From Pardosa pseudoannulata (taxonomy: Eukaryota; Arthropoda; Arachnida; Araneae; Lycosidae), in contig CM063502.1 of the NCBI GenBank assembly GCA_032207245.1, positions 131,542,373 to 131,606,372 on the forward strand: a DNA stretch of 64,000 nt. The letters are read 5' to 3'. The number at the start of each line of letters is the position of its first letter. Position 1 is the stretch's first letter. Below are positions 38,893 through 55,157 of the stretch, in pieces. The translations under genes and the position numbers were made by a program. The notes under the pieces were generated by a model. That model saw nothing but the letters and a program-made list of their open reading frames with translations. It was not told the origin of the DNA and made no database searches.

Positions 38893-40337
38893 CCGACATA
38901 TTTAAATTCAAATTTCTCGTATATTTAAGAAATTTTCACCTTCTTCAGGACAATCTATAAAAAGATTAATTTCTATAACTCGAGGTTGAAATTAGATAAC
39001 AAAATCCGTTTTGCGACAAAAGGGTGGTGCAAGATTCAGAGATAATTTTTTTAGAGAAGACATTGTTTATATTAACTTTAGTATGATACTGCCTCCGTTT
39101 ATAACCAGTGAATACCTTCCCTACTCTAACCTGATTTTAGCCTCAAATTATCGTAAATAGCATTTTAACTGATCTCTTAACTAAGGAGAAAGCCATGAAA
39201 TTTTGAATAAGAGAATTTTTGTGTTATAGGTCTACAGATGAGCTTCAATTTTGACTATATTCAATGAGACGGGAAATTATAAATATTTATATTTTGTAAT
39301 TTTTGAAAAAATGAATTTTGATACCATAAAATGAATTATTATTGTATTTGAAGCCATTTTTTAATTGAAAGTATATCTGTGACTAACGGTTACGGAGAAA
39401 AATGCCGGGTAAAGACTTATTAACAATGAACCCTGTATGCAATGGAATTCATTTAAAAAATGAGAGATCGTAGCACATGGTTTAGAATTTTTTTCATTAA
39501 ATACATATTTAATAAAAAACTATAATCTGTTATAAATTATAAGCGGATAACGATCAAATGGGTTATCAGGCTTATTAGTTAGTTGTTACATTATGTATAG
39601 ATTAATCTTTTGAAAAGGGATCTCTGAAGAAGTAATGCATTTGCGGGACACATGCTGTCCCAACACCTTTGAAAAGGTTAAAGCAGTATATTAAATAGCT
39701 TTATAGCTTCTACGAGCTTCTATTTAAATATATGCATCTCTTAGTTGATTGGTAGAATCAAGGTCAAGTTTTTCGCACCTAATAACACCAGTGGCACGTA
39801 CTGCTTTAAAGCGATTCGGTGGCTAGTCTATATCTTCAAACCTAACTGCTGGCATGGGTATTCAAAGTAATTTCTAATAGGTTTTACTTATTATTTTGCA
39901 TTCTAATTATTACCCGTATTATAACAAAGAACAGTAAACTTTCAACCAAACTTGAAAATTTCTACAATTTGAAAACATTTCAACAAGATGCCCATCACTG
40001 CAATATCTGCTTTTATTTCTTAAAGATTATAAAAAATACGAATGCGCGTTTAAAATTATAAAGACAGGACAGTTGACCATTTTGTTATTTTAGAACATGT
40101 TTTTGATTTTGTTAAAATTAATTCCTGCATAGTAGAAGTTATATTCAAAATATGTTCGGGAATTGAATTTCTTCAATAACCATCAAACAGTTACGCAAGT
40201 ATTGTGAAATAAAAATAAACCAAGCATACTAAATAATTCTCGGGGAATCTTGAGTGGAAAGAAAAAAATTGCATGTGTGGAAATCAAACAAACGATATTT
40301 CTTCCATTTGAAAGGAACAAATGTATTGTGTTGTAAC
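38893..40337. other. AT-rich noncoding stretch
   Basis: Contains a small palindrome, GGGACA...TGTCCC, near 39636-39653. Nothing else recognised. Confidence 0.5.
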
Positions 40338-40371
40338 TACGCATATTGTGTAAAAATACACAATATGCGTA
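40338..40371. repeat. Perfect 15-bp hairpin
   Basis: TACGCATATTGTGTA (40338-40352) faces its exact complement at 40357-40371 across an AAAA loop. The stem is perfect but shorter than typical animal pre-miRNAs. Role unknown. Confidence 0.7.
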
Positions 40372-40621
40372 TGAGAAAATTTTGCAATTTCAGAATAACT
40401 AAATTGTCAGACGACTGCGTTTCATCCTACAAGTGTTTTACATTCTTCTCAGCAAAAGTTTAAAACTCTTAATTTTGAAAAAAAAATTAACTAGTATTTT
40501 AGAAGGTTAACTAACATTAACTAACAGTGCAAAACGAATTTGGTTTATATCTAACTTAAAATTATTTAAACTTCGTATTTTTCCTAATTATTTTATTTAT
40601 TTTACTTTGTGATATGTCAGC

Positions 40622-40873
40622 TTAACCCCTTAAAGCACGAATTTTTTTAGGAAAATCTGACAAAAAAAATTATTTGCATTAAGACAGAAAAAGAATATAT
40701 AAGTATAGTGTAAGTTATTTTTTGCAATTTTATTTCTGGGTGGTGACTAGAGAGCGAGAAAGGGGGTAAAAGTTATAAAAAATTGCTACACAAACAAAGT
40801 GTAAACGATTTGATTGCATATTTATTTTGAATTTTGCCCGTGTCAGACACGGGCAAATGCGTTAAGGGGTTAA
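40622..40873. mobile_element. piggyBac-type MITE 1
   Basis: TTAA target copies at 40622-40625 and 40870-40873 enclose a 244-bp element with CCCCTTAA...TTAAGGGG ends. Near its right end is a perfect palindrome, TTTGCCCGTGTC and its complement around one base (40833-40857). TTAA targets and CCC/GGG termini are the signature of piggyBac-derived MITEs. No coding sequence remains. Confidence 0.8.
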
Positions 40874-43065
40874 TATTATTTTAATAAAAAATCTTCAATA
40901 CTAGAAAAATAGTCATTTTTGCATTAAAACGTTGATATTTCGTTCCAGGTAAATTTGATCTCTTACGCTGTAAGGTATGCCAAAACAGTTTTAATGTTGA
41001 ACAACTTCATTACATTACTGGAAACCTTTTCGCAATTACGTATTTTCCAATTAGTGCCAAGTTCACAATTACAGGTTATTCATTGTATGTTGATTTAAGT
41101 CTAATCAGCCCTAATACTTGAGTGTATTTCTGAAAAGAGAATAACGTGAGAAATGCATAGAGATTCACTATTTGTTAAAGTGGCTTAAAATATAAACATT
41201 CACCTGCATTCACAATTTGGAAAATAGTTTACGGTATTAATGTTGATTTTCTGAGTCAAAGATAAATTTACTATAATTACCTGAATGAAAATTTTAAAAA
41301 TGCAAATAATAGTGATAGTAAACGGAACTCTCTCTGAACTATAGAATTATATCTGACAGGACTGACCTTGATTCTTTTCAAGGAAAGAAAAATCTCATCC
41401 TAAAATGCGTATCCTTTCGAGATATATATGTTGAAAATTTCATTTTACGCACATGCCAAAAGATTATAAGAGCTTGTTGGTCTCAGAGAGACTAATTTGT
41501 AGCTCTCAAGCGATTAAGCTTAGGAGAAGAAATATGAAATCATACCTAAGTGGAATTATCACTGAATAAACAGTTTTAGTTATTCCTCATGCTCCTTATT
41601 CAGTTTAAAGGATATTATAAAAATATTATTATAATATAATATTTTTGTAAACATCCTGCACTTAAATCCATGTTATAATACAGGAATTTAAATAAAGGAT
41701 ATCTATTTATAATGTTTTGAAAACTCGTGACTATTATATACAAATATGCAATAAATTATATTCCTTTAGTAGTTCTATTATATATAATTTAAAATAGTAT
41801 GCTAAGTTGTTTTATATAATTTTTTCTTTTATGACCGTCTTTTTGAAAAATCTTTATTTATTTGTTGATTCGGATACTCACGATTATGTCTCCAAAACAA
41901 CGAATCAACAAATCCTGAACTAATACCGTTGCTTTTTCTATCACTACAAGTTAAATAGAATTTTAAACTTTCTTTGTTGCTTTTTAAATGCGTGACCGTA
42001 AGTAATTTGCATTAATTTTATGTTAAAAATTGTTGCTTTAAAATATACTACTCTTCTTTAATTGGATTGTATAAATCATTTCTAACATATTGATTTACTT
42101 TAAATATTATTTTTAGATATATTTTTCTAGGGGTAGGGTGGAGTTAGTCTGACGGAACCTTTTATTTCTTAGGGTTTCTTCAGTAGGTAAAGTTTGAAGA
42201 CCACTGAAATATAGTGATTATTATCCCTTATTTGTTTAGTAGGTAATAGTCATGCCTTGTGCAGTTTGTTAATTTTGAGCATAAAATAAACTATTTCTTA
42301 CAGTTTTGGAAATAATCGAACTCAAATTAAAATAGAATTTTTCACATAGCTAATTTTCTTCTACTCTTCCTTTTTATTTTGAACAAGTCCTTTAAAGGGA
42401 TACAATTTTTTTTTTGCTTAAAAATATCGAAACTTTTCTAAATCTATTAAAATTAAAATTAACCTTTTTTAAAAGTTATGAGAGCGACAAATATTTTTTC
42501 TACCATTGAATAAAGTTATATAATGAAGCTTTTTAATGCTAGATGCATATCAGTAGAATTTTTGTGCTTTTTAAGCTTTGTGAATTCAACGTGTCATATT
42601 GTTTACGCTAACTCAGAAAACAAATATGAAATGTGCTGAAAGGAAGAAAAATAAAGTAGGAGGAAACATTGTAGATAATATATATTGATGCAATTTCTCT
42701 AATATTAATGAGCTAGTTCAAATTTTGACGAATGTGAAATGTATCTTCTGGCCTTTATCAATTTAACACGTTATTAGTGTCATGGAAAGACATTATATAG
42801 TAAATATTCTCATGCTATAAAAATGTTACTTATAATTTAACTTCTATAAACAATTTTACATGTTTTATATGTGTTAAATGAGTTTAAATATTAAAGAATG
42901 ACATTGGTGGTGTAATTTAGAGAGAACCAAAATACCGAATGATAGACTCCAAATTATTATTAAGAAGAAAGTGTAATAAATAAAAAAGCCCAAAAATTGT
43001 TGTACTGCAGTAAAATGACTGTTTTACTAAAGTCCTCTTGAAAGGCGTACATAGATAAATAAATA
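40874..43065. other. AT-rich noncoding stretch
   Basis: No gene or element hallmark recognised. Confidence 0.5.
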
Positions 43066-43635
43066 TTAACCCCTTCCGGTATGATTTAATAATGAAAAAC
43101 TGTGCATGAAATAACAATTTAATTTTTATTTAAAAAACTTGTTTCATTTTACAATTCTTACATATTCTTAATTAAAATCCACTTTTTACATAGTGTTAAA
43201 TAATATCAGAAACAGTAAAATTAAGAAAATATCAAAGCAAAACATTAATAAGGTATACAGATAATAGTCTTCAAGCTAGTGGTACATTTCAAAACAAAGT
43301 GCAAAGGAATTCTTAATTGTTTACACCGCCAAGTAGTCTCACTTGATTCTTGTAACACAAACGGCATTTCTTAGTAGGTTTTCTTTTATTCTGACTCATT
43401 AATTTGGCAATGACTTGTACCAAGAAATTCTAAGTAAACAATATGCAATAGTGACTTGTGATTTTCACAAGTGATAAAAGTGTTGCCAAATTCAGTACAC
43501 GAGAAATTTTAAACTAAATTAATTATCATATTTAACAGTAACTTTAATCGCATGACGAGTGTAGCTCGTCATTGTGCGGTATGGAATGAAAAACTAATGA
43601 CGAGCTAGACTCGTCATTTTACCGGAAGGGGTTAA
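43066..43635. mobile_element. piggyBac-type MITE 2
   Basis: TTAA at 43066-43069 and 43632-43635 bracket a 562-bp element with 12-bp terminal repeats CCCCTTCCGGTA / TACCGGAAGGGG. Near the right end are two tandem hairpins with the same 8-bp arms, ATGACGAG...CTCGTCAT (43552-43572 and 43597-43617). The interior keeps a short piece resembling a piggyBac transposase C-terminus, so this is an internally deleted derivative of an autonomous element. Confidence 0.88.
43314..43439 (-). pseudogene. piggyBac transposase C-terminal remnant
   Basis: A minus-strand frame between stops, about 40 codons, ends RKPTKKCRLCYKNQVRLLGG plus three residues and TAA (43314-43316). Basic residues followed by C-x2-C mirror the start of the cysteine-rich domain that closes piggyBac transposases and binds terminal DNA. 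The remaining Cys/His pairs of that domain are absent. Its position inside a TTAA element supports the reading. The fragment is too short for a confident family match. Confidence 0.45.
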
Positions 43636-44257
43636 TGAGTTTATCCCGTTTTGAACATTATTACAAACTTTTCAAATGCTATAAAATTCTTTATTAAAAG
43701 AGAATTTTTAACTAAAAAAACATATTTTAATGCAGTACTACAAAATATGTACTGTATGATGATCAAAAGAAAGATCTATGTAAAGAATCATAAATAGACA
43801 AAAAGTTATGAGTTTCTCCCATTTTAAACATAGTTTTTTAAAATTCAAAATACGTATAATGTTTGCTAATCTACAATATTAACCGGAAAAGGTGTTTTTC
43901 TGTTGCCTAGACATGATTTAGGGCAAAGTAGTATAAGTCAAGTAGTAGACCCAAGGAAGGTGTATGGATGATGTCTTGATAGACTTAAAATCTTTGAAAA
44001 TCTCGAACTGAAAAATTTAATTTAGGAATAGAGCTGGTGTAAAAATATTGTAAGGTAGACTAATACCTGGTCTGTAATGCCAATAAAATAAAATATATGT
44101 AGTAGTTTAATAATTATAAAAATACGTCTAACGCACAATGACGCAAGAATACTCTTTTTCCGTCCTTTCAAATATAAAAATTAATGCTGCACTAAAAATT
44201 TAGTTCTTATTTTATGTTGAAGAATCAAGTTAAACATGGTATATATATACATGTAAT
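43636..44257. other. AT-rich noncoding stretch
   Basis: Nothing recognised. A short TA run sits near 44240. Confidence 0.5.
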
Positions 44258-44437
44258 AACTATTTCCTCTAGTCACAATAATTATGTAGCCTCTATTCTT
44301 TTTTCTTTCCCGGGCTACTGAACAACGAGAAGCTTAATCCAGCTAGCAGTAAAAACGAACTATGCAGTCTGGCCCACATTGAAGATACCTGCACAAGTCG
44401 AATTAAAACTTTATTTCAGAGCTGCTAAAACGGACAT
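44258..44437 (+). repeat. Dispersed repeat R1, truncated copy 2
   Basis: Matches the first part of R1 (CTCTAGTC, GGGCTACTG, AATTAAAACTTTATTTCAGA, GAGCTGCTAAAACGGACATC) and then stops abruptly at the start of the 44438 TA array. Confidence 0.8.
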
Positions 44438-45668
<1,231 letters not shown>

Positions 45669-46904
45669 GGCTACCCCTTTAATGGGAAACAATACTGGTT
45701 ACTAAATTATAGTAATTTTAAAAAGCCGCAGTATGGGTACACATTTCTATAAAAATGTCGCTCCTTTCCTTCTCTACTTTCTTTGTTATAAAAGAAATAA
45801 TATTCATTAAAAGTCAAGGCAAATATGCCTCGAAAATATTTTTTCTGCAGTGTGAACCTATTTTCGAAAGAGATCATGTTTCATTAAAGGGTCTAATACC
45901 TATTTAATTCTGCATATATTGTTAAAGAAAGTATGCCTTTATAATAATGAAATATATGACTTTAAAATTTTCCAAAATTTAGAAAGATATTTTTTAAAAA
46001 TAATAGAATGTCCCCCAATATTCACCTGATACCATTGTATAATTATGCAAAAATACACTATATCATTTAAAGTGAAAAATTTAATTTTAATCTAATTTGT
46101 CATGGATTACAAATTCTTTGTTTATCGTAGGATTTATTGTGGAAATTTTTACCCAAAAATATTTTTGGGCAAATTTAATTTCAATTTCAAAAATAATTTT
46201 GTAGATTTATACGCAAAAAGAGCAATTAAAAAATTAATCTCTAAACTATAATACTCTATTAAATTATACAAGTGTGATAAATCATACAAAATCAGATAAC
46301 TACCAAAAACAGGGTGGTATATATTTGAGTTTATAAACCACATATGTTTGAAAGGGAGAACTATTCATCGTACACCGAAAATGTCAATGTTTAAATAAGT
46401 TTAATACTATACAATAAGGATACTATTATTAACACAATGTGTAACAAGTCCCAAAGTTTAATTTCCTTTAATCAATTCATGTCTGGTGTTCCATTATTGT
46501 AACATCAGTACAGAGAAAGTTATTTATATCTTGAAGCTATATAACATCGAAATGGTGTAATCTATCAATCAAGAGAACAATTTGATGTTGATTTGGGTGA
46601 TTATATTTGACAATTACATTCACAAAAACGATTACCTATATTGTAAGACAAAGATGAGGCTGTCATAAAATATGAACAAAGTACGTTTGGTTTTGTCTCA
46701 TTTTCTGTTTCTGGAATAACGTATAATTCATGAAGATGATAAGATGATTTTTAAAAATATAAAAGGAAAAGTCTATCTTAAAATTTGAATCGATTCTACA
46801 TTTCCAAGCTTCAGTATAAATTCGTTTTATAATACCAATCTATATATATTCTTTACTCCTGCCTCAGAGTAAATAAAATGAATATACATAATGATATAAA
46901 TATA
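45669..46904. other. AT-rich noncoding stretch
   Basis: No feature recognised. Confidence 0.5.
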
Positions 46905-46907
46905 AAT

Positions 46908-46998
<91 letters not shown>

Positions 46999-47047
46999 CA
47001 TATATATATATGTATATATATGTATATATATATGTATATACATATAT
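46905..47047. repeat. (TACA)n/(TA)n compound microsatellite
   Basis: Tandem CATA units (46910-46932), then TA with CATA and TGTA interruptions. Confidence 0.95.
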
Positions 47048-47216
47048 TAATGTTGGTAATAATGTTATATATATTAATGTTGACTACTTTTCGTTACACG
47101 TGATAAGTGAAGTTTATTTCGATAGAAATCATAAAATTCGTCAATGACAAAAATAAGAAAAAATTATTATTTTTCTCTTCAACCTCTATATCTTCGTTTT
47201 TTATTTGAAATTCATA

Positions 47217-47842
<626 letters not shown>

Positions 47843-48184
47843 TTAGCCCTTTGAAATAGACTTCAAGAAGAAAGTACTGTTTTTTTTTCAGCTCTTTTGT
47901 GCAGTAAAGCAAACGTTTTTCAGAAGCGGTGTAAGGCAAATTTTGAATTTGAAATGCCTGTCCGAGTAAGGAAATGAATATTAAAAGACCAAACAGATAA
48001 CATTCTTTTTGAGTGTGCCTTACATATAAGAAAAAATTCACTGATTATGATTTTTTTTGACAGGAGCGACCAAATATTATTTTGTTTTTAGCACTTCAAA
48101 ATAGACGTCATGTAAAAAATATTGGTTTTTTTCAGCTCTCGTATACAGAACAGTAAACAATACGACTCTTTTTCAGGATTGGTG

Positions 48185-48271
48185 TGTGATGAGGCGATTT
48201 AGATCTGATATATAATTGTTTCATTCATTCAAGAAGTAAAATGTTAGGGATCTAAATCTGACCTCATCACA
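48185..48271. repeat. Hairpin at the LTR start
   Basis: TGTGATGAGG-CGATTTAGATC (48185-48205) pairs with its near-exact complement at 48249-48271, with a 2-base bulge, around a 43-nt loop. It includes the terminal TG of the LTR. Such an arm is not a standard LTR feature. Confidence 0.7.
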
Positions 48272-49286
48272 TCGTTGTAGATAGAGGACCAAAGACCATA
48301 AATTTCGATTTAACGGATATTATAGTCGTGTACGGTTGTCTCGGGCGGGGTTCTGATTCCAGTCCCAGATAAGAATCCCGTCTCCGTAATTGACATTAAA
48401 TAAGAATATACCTTTGTGGAGTATTTATGAGTCCCTAAGGCCCAATTAGAAGGGATAAGGTTGTTCGCGTTGGTGGTCTCAGGGCGGGGTTTGGTCAGAC
48501 CAATGAAATTCTGGAAACTATCCCGATTGGAAGACAAGAAGGAGGAGGGGACAAAGTTTAAGATAATAAAATATGAAAAATCTAAAAAATGAGGAGATGG
48601 ATAAGAAGGTCCCAGAGAGATTAGGAGGTCCCCGAGTAGTTTGGTTCGGAGGTCCCAGAAGAGATTGGTTCGGAGTTCCCAAAAAGAAGGTGCTTGATAG
48701 TCCAGACTAGGAGAGCCAAGTCCGCCAGAAAGTGTTCCTGCACAAAGTAGTACGGCCGCACCTCAAACACTCAGGAGAAAGCCCCTGACGATGTCTGTAA
48801 CAAATCAACGGATGATGTAAAGATTCCCTTTCCTGATCAGCTATTGATACCCTTCATTCAGAAGTGTTCCGGGCCCAACATTTTAGACCCACAAAGGTAC
48901 CAATTTTGCATTACATATTGAAATCGAGATTAGGTCCTCTCTCTACTTACAAAATTACCTAAGTGTATAAAATTTTGTCAGAACTGGTCCTGAAGATATT
49001 GACTAAGCTTACTTATTTACTTATTACTTATTAATTATTGCTGGTTTTGTAAATAGATGTATAAATATTTTATAATAAATTTACTTTTTTTATATTAAGC
49101 TAGTCTCGGTTGCTATCATTTTAGCGGTTAGTTTATTCTTCATATTTATGTCTGTAGTTTCTCAGAACCTGTGGTTAAATTTTAGTAAAAATATATATTT
49201 AACACAACGCAATTTAAAATAAAAATCCCACTATACATTTTGATCACAGGTTGATACTCAAAATATATAACAATGACTACACGACA
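48185..49286 (+). mobile_element. Probable solo LTR inside tandem array
   Basis: The 1,102-bp insertion begins TGTGATGAGG and ends ACACGACA (TG...CA). It is flanked by TGGTG (48180-48184) and TGGTA (49287-49291), a 5-bp target copy with one substitution. Deleting the insertion and one target copy restores the array consensus GGTGTAAGGCAAATTTTG. The interior is GC-rich first (48310-48900), with three spaced GGTCCC repeats (48609-48674). It then becomes AT-rich with an ATAATAAA signal near 49075, the U3 then R-U5 order of a Gypsy- or BEL-type LTR. No internal retroelement genes remain. Orientation is inferred from the polyadenylation motif. Confidence 0.75.
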
Positions 49287-49724
49287 TGGTATAAGGCAAA
49301 TTTTGAATTCAAAATTCCTCTCCGAATAAGAAAATGAATATTAAAAGATCAAACAGGTAACATTCTTTTAAAGTGTGCCTCAAATAAGACAAAATTCTCA
49401 GATTACGATTTTTTTGACAGGAGCGACTGTATGTTATTTTGTTTTCAGCACTTCAAAACAGACATCAGGGAAAAATATTGTTCTTTTTTCAGCTCTCCTA
49501 TACAGAAGATTAAACAACATAACAGTTTTCACACAACAATACGTTTTCAGGAGCGGAGTAATGCAAATTTTGAGTGTAAAATATCCCTCTCCGAGTTTGA
49601 AAACGGATATAAAAAACCAAAAAAGTAACATTCCTTTAGAACACGCCTCAAATATAAAACAAAATTATCCGATTACTATTTTTTGACAGGAACGACAGAG
49701 GATTATCTGTGCCACAGTTGCTTT

Positions 49725-49778
49725 CTAATTTCTAAAGCCGTGGTTTAGAAATTAGACGAGGTGCTAATTTCTAAAGCC
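49725..49778. repeat. Hairpin plus third repeat arm
   Basis: CTAATTTCTAAA (49725-49736) is followed by its complement TTTAGAAATTAG (49744-49755) and then by another direct copy with GCC (49764-49778). It lies just past the end of the tandem array. Confidence 0.7.
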
Positions 49779-50020
49779 TCTTAAGTTTTTTAAAGTTCCA
49801 CGTCATCATCATCAAAAATTCATTAATAAATATTTACCATCGTCTACTCTTTTAATTTTCAATTTTTTCTCTAGCAAACTCTTACATACATGCTTCTCTT
49901 ACATACTTGCCATAAAAGCAACAAATATTAAATACAAATATATACTAAAACATAATGAAATATTTTGAATATGATATATATCGAAAGTAGCTGTTAAGGT
50001 AATTTTAAACTATTGTCATA

Positions 50021-50068
50021 ATCACTGTGATAAAGGAGATAAAGATATCACTGTGATAATGGAGATAG
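50021..50068. repeat. 26-bp direct repeat
   Basis: ATCACTGTGATAAAGGAGAT and a one-substitution copy lie 26 bp apart. Each contains a TCACTGTGA palindrome. Confidence 0.7.
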
Positions 50069-50296
50069 ATTTAATATATTAGTTTCTTATTTAAATAAGC
50101 ACTAGTCTAATTTTCCTTGTAAATAACAATTAATTTATGCATGGGAAAAGGAAAAAGAAATCCAATTGAATATGAATTTATTTAACAATTTACGAATAAT
50201 GTATAACGAAAAGCGTTCCAGCAGTGCATACATTTTATTCACTGGAAAGTGGTCTGAGGGAGAACTAACTTTTACGGCCAGGGCATATCACTCTAG

Positions 50297-52454
<2,158 letters not shown>

Positions 52455-52469
52455 TAGCAACTGTATATA

Positions 52470-52647
52470 TGCTGAACGCTGGTCAATTGGTTAGGGCGCT
52501 GATCGTCGGTACCGGAGTTAGTGGGTTAGAATCCCACTATGGTATGGATGTTCGTAGCCGTTCGAAATCGGCTTTAAGCAGTAGGTCCCGGTCTTATTAG
52601 CACTCGTCTGCAAAACAGTAGACTGTAGCGCTCCAAACCAAACAATA
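52470..52647 (+). mobile_element. Full-length tRNA-derived SINE with target duplication
   Basis: A 178-bp unit is flanked by perfect 15-bp direct repeats TAGCAACTGTATATA (52455-52469 and 52648-52662), direct evidence of target-primed insertion. The head carries an RNA polymerase III A box, TGGTCAATTGG (52480-52490), and a B box, GGTTAGAATCC (52524-52534, one change from consensus). The body holds ATGGATGTTCGTAGCC and the tail is GCGCTCCAAACCAAACA. It lacks poly(A), so it probably relies on 3'-end recognition by a partner LINE. Confidence 0.93.
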
Positions 52648-52662
52648 TAGCAACTGTATATA

Positions 52663-54485
52663 GTCTGTAAAGAAATGTTATATTTTATAGAAACGGTAGT
52701 AGTATTTATCCTTTTATGGATATCAGAATTTTGTCTATCCCACCTGCATCTGTAGTTCTCTAAAACGCCTTCTTCATTTTGTGATTTTCGAGTCAACCTA
52801 TACCTTCGGGACGTTAAATGAAAATCCTATCGAGGAGCAGAGAAATATAAAGGGGACAGCAAAATTTTGCATATCACATATGTAACCTCCTGTTGATTCT
52901 GTGACATTCCGACGAGACAAATAGGTCGGGAATTATTTGTATCTTATACAAGTATTACAAGAAGAAAACTTATCCGGTTTTCAAAAAAGGTTTTGCTGCT
53001 TCTTTAAATAAACCACTCAAACTTTTTTGCTTGAAATATAAACATACTTTGAATATCCTTATTTCTTAAATAAAGTTCATTTTAGGGAAACTCAGTATTG
53101 TTTCTGTTAGTTGCTTTATAAGAAAATGAACGAATTGTAAAATACTATTTTTCATTTCTATATTGTTGTTTTAGATTTCAGATGTTGCAATGAGGGTGTT
53201 TCATTTACTGCAAGGAAGCATTAAATTTTCAGTAGTGTGCGTAAGGATACATTTACTTGCAAATCAAATACGCAAATTATAAGAAAAAATTCTACTTTCA
53301 CTTAAATTTTAGACTTATTATTATATTTTTTTAAATATTTAAGTAACAAGTTAAAAATTTTAACTTATCATCAATTTTAAAAAAATGAGCGCAAATTGTT
53401 TATTTCAAATAAAAACAAATTTATAAAATATTTAAAATTTACATGTTCATGTTAAAATTTTTACTTATTATAATTAATACAAAAATACATTTCTGGCATC
53501 GAAAACCATAATTACTTATAAATTTCATATTAAAGATTAAAACATTTTTTATCACGTATACCAAGCATTTAATTCACATTTAAAAACAAAAATTCTTAAA
53601 TTTAATCCTTTTTGTGTTTATACAGTTTATAAATTTTCATTGATGAAAATGTACGGATAGAACTGAATGCAAATAATAAAATGTAAAATTTTAAAAGCCT
53701 GATAAATATGAGTTGGTTAATAAAAATATTTAGTACTTAGTTTTTATTAATGATTTTTGTTGAATTGTGTAATTATTAAGATATTACTATTTCAATTGAT
53801 TCCTAAAATTAACCGTACATTTAATAATATAAACAATAAATAAAATAAATAAGAAAAGTAAATAAAAATTTAAATGATTTACAGGAAAATTTATTAATTT
53901 TTTGGCTCATATTACTCATTTAAAACGTATCTTAAATCCACCTGAAAAAACTATCTTTCAGGATTCGTGAAAGAGCTAGCTTTCTATGTTTTGGAGTATA
54001 ATGAATAATTAAGTTATTTGCATAATATATCACAACATATTGATAGGAGAATAAAAGTCTGGTTTCTGTTAATAGATTCTTAATCATTTAAAAGTTAAAA
54101 AAATGTCACTTTATATTAGTTATCTATGCAGTTATTTAGCACCTATGCATTTGAATATTACTGAATTGTAGAATTAGTGAACAGAGTTTCATCCAATTCT
54201 AAATTCACCAAATCTCCATCTAATGAAGCATCCACGAAATTAAATAGCCGAGAATTAATTTGGGCTTAGAAGTGTTGCATTCTGTACCATTTGTTCCTTC
54301 TCTATTTACCTCTCAGGATAAAATTACGACAGGAAATCTCCAAATAATTCCTATAGTTCAAATATTAAGATCACTAGTTTACCATTTCAGGTAGAAGACG
54401 TATTTTATGCAAACTACTTTAATGATATCTTTATTGTGTTTAATAATCAAAATGTAATTTATTAATTAGAATAATATGTAGTTTA
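52663..54485. other. AT-rich noncoding stretch
   Basis: No feature recognised. Confidence 0.5.
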
Positions 54486-54685
54486 TTAACCCTTAATTTA
54501 ACGAGATGTTTTTTTCAAATATTTTTTAATTTTAATTTCTGTTATTTTCCCATGTCTGTATAGACACTGGGATCGCTGTAAATTAAACAAAAAATATATT
54601 ATTTTCCATTTCTGAGATAATTAATGTCCGCTGTGGCGAACACTGACATGTCCCGTGTAGCCAACTTAGCCAAATTAAGGGTTAA
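54486..54685. mobile_element. piggyBac-type MITE 3
   Basis: TTAA at 54486-54489 and 54682-54685 bracket a 192-bp element with ends CCCTTAATTT / AAATTAAGGG. A hairpin CCCATGTCT / AGACACTGGG (54549-54571, one bulge) resembles the CCCGTGTC palindrome of MITE 1, which suggests related families. No coding sequence. Confidence 0.8.
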
Positions 54686-55064
54686 TAAAAATCTAGGCAT
54701 TTTGCTATTTTTGTAAGTAAAAATTTAATAGTCCCTCCTAGCACGAAATGAATTTATTTAAAGACTATTTGCTTTTCGCACATCTATCAATCTATATATT
54801 TAAGGAGTATAAAGTTCGCAAATGTACAGTTATAATTTTTTAAATATAATTTGTTTTTAGAATATATTAAACCAGGAAATTAAAAATTCAATAATAAAAC
54901 CGCTCTGTTTCATTAATGTGAAGCCCATTCTACTGTACTTTTCTTCATAAACAAACAAAAAATACAGTATTGGTGGCGATTGATTCTAACATTTGGATAA
55001 AGTAAACATAAATAGGTTTTCTGAGATCATTTAAAGAGATTGAAAGTTTCTAAAAAATTATTAA
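54686..55064. other. AT-rich noncoding stretch
   Basis: No feature recognised. Confidence 0.4.
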
Positions 55065-55157
55065 GGCCAGATCTCACCAATGTCGATTAGAGATAATCAA
55101 AGAATTGCTTAAGCATAACTGAATTATAAATAATTATTAATTAGATCTGGTGAGTCC
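55065..55157. mobile_element. Possible 93-bp MITE
   Basis: One end reads GGCCAGATCTCACCAATG and the other, on the complementary strand, GGACTCACCAGATCTAATTA. They share CTCACCA and flanking AGATCT elements in shifted order. The ends resemble the GGTCTCACCA block at 15845. The size and ends suggest a MITE, but the arms are not clean inverted repeats. Confidence 0.3.

Larger units (their letters stand above)
47843..49700. repeat. Tandem array of ~255-265-bp units, interrupted
   Basis: About three diverged head-to-tail units share AAGGCAAATTTTGAATT (47933, 49293, and 49560 as a variant), CAGCTCT, TTTTTTGACAGGAGCGAC and AGCACTTCAAAA blocks. With the insertion at 48185-49286 removed, unit spacing is 253 and 267 bp. 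No coding function is evident; frames on both strands are unrelated between units. It is probably a small satellite remnant. Confidence 0.85.

Noticed and set aside
39720..39800. Weak A-box-like TAGTTGATTGG as a sixth SINE
   Set aside because: No B box, SINE core or tail follows.
48310..48537. Minus-strand 75-codon frame as a gene
   Set aside because: It lies wholly inside the solo LTR and has no recognised domain.
47843..49700. CRISPR-like array
   Set aside because: Units are ~255-265 bp, diverged along their full length, and the genome is eukaryotic; there are no short identical repeats with unique spacers.
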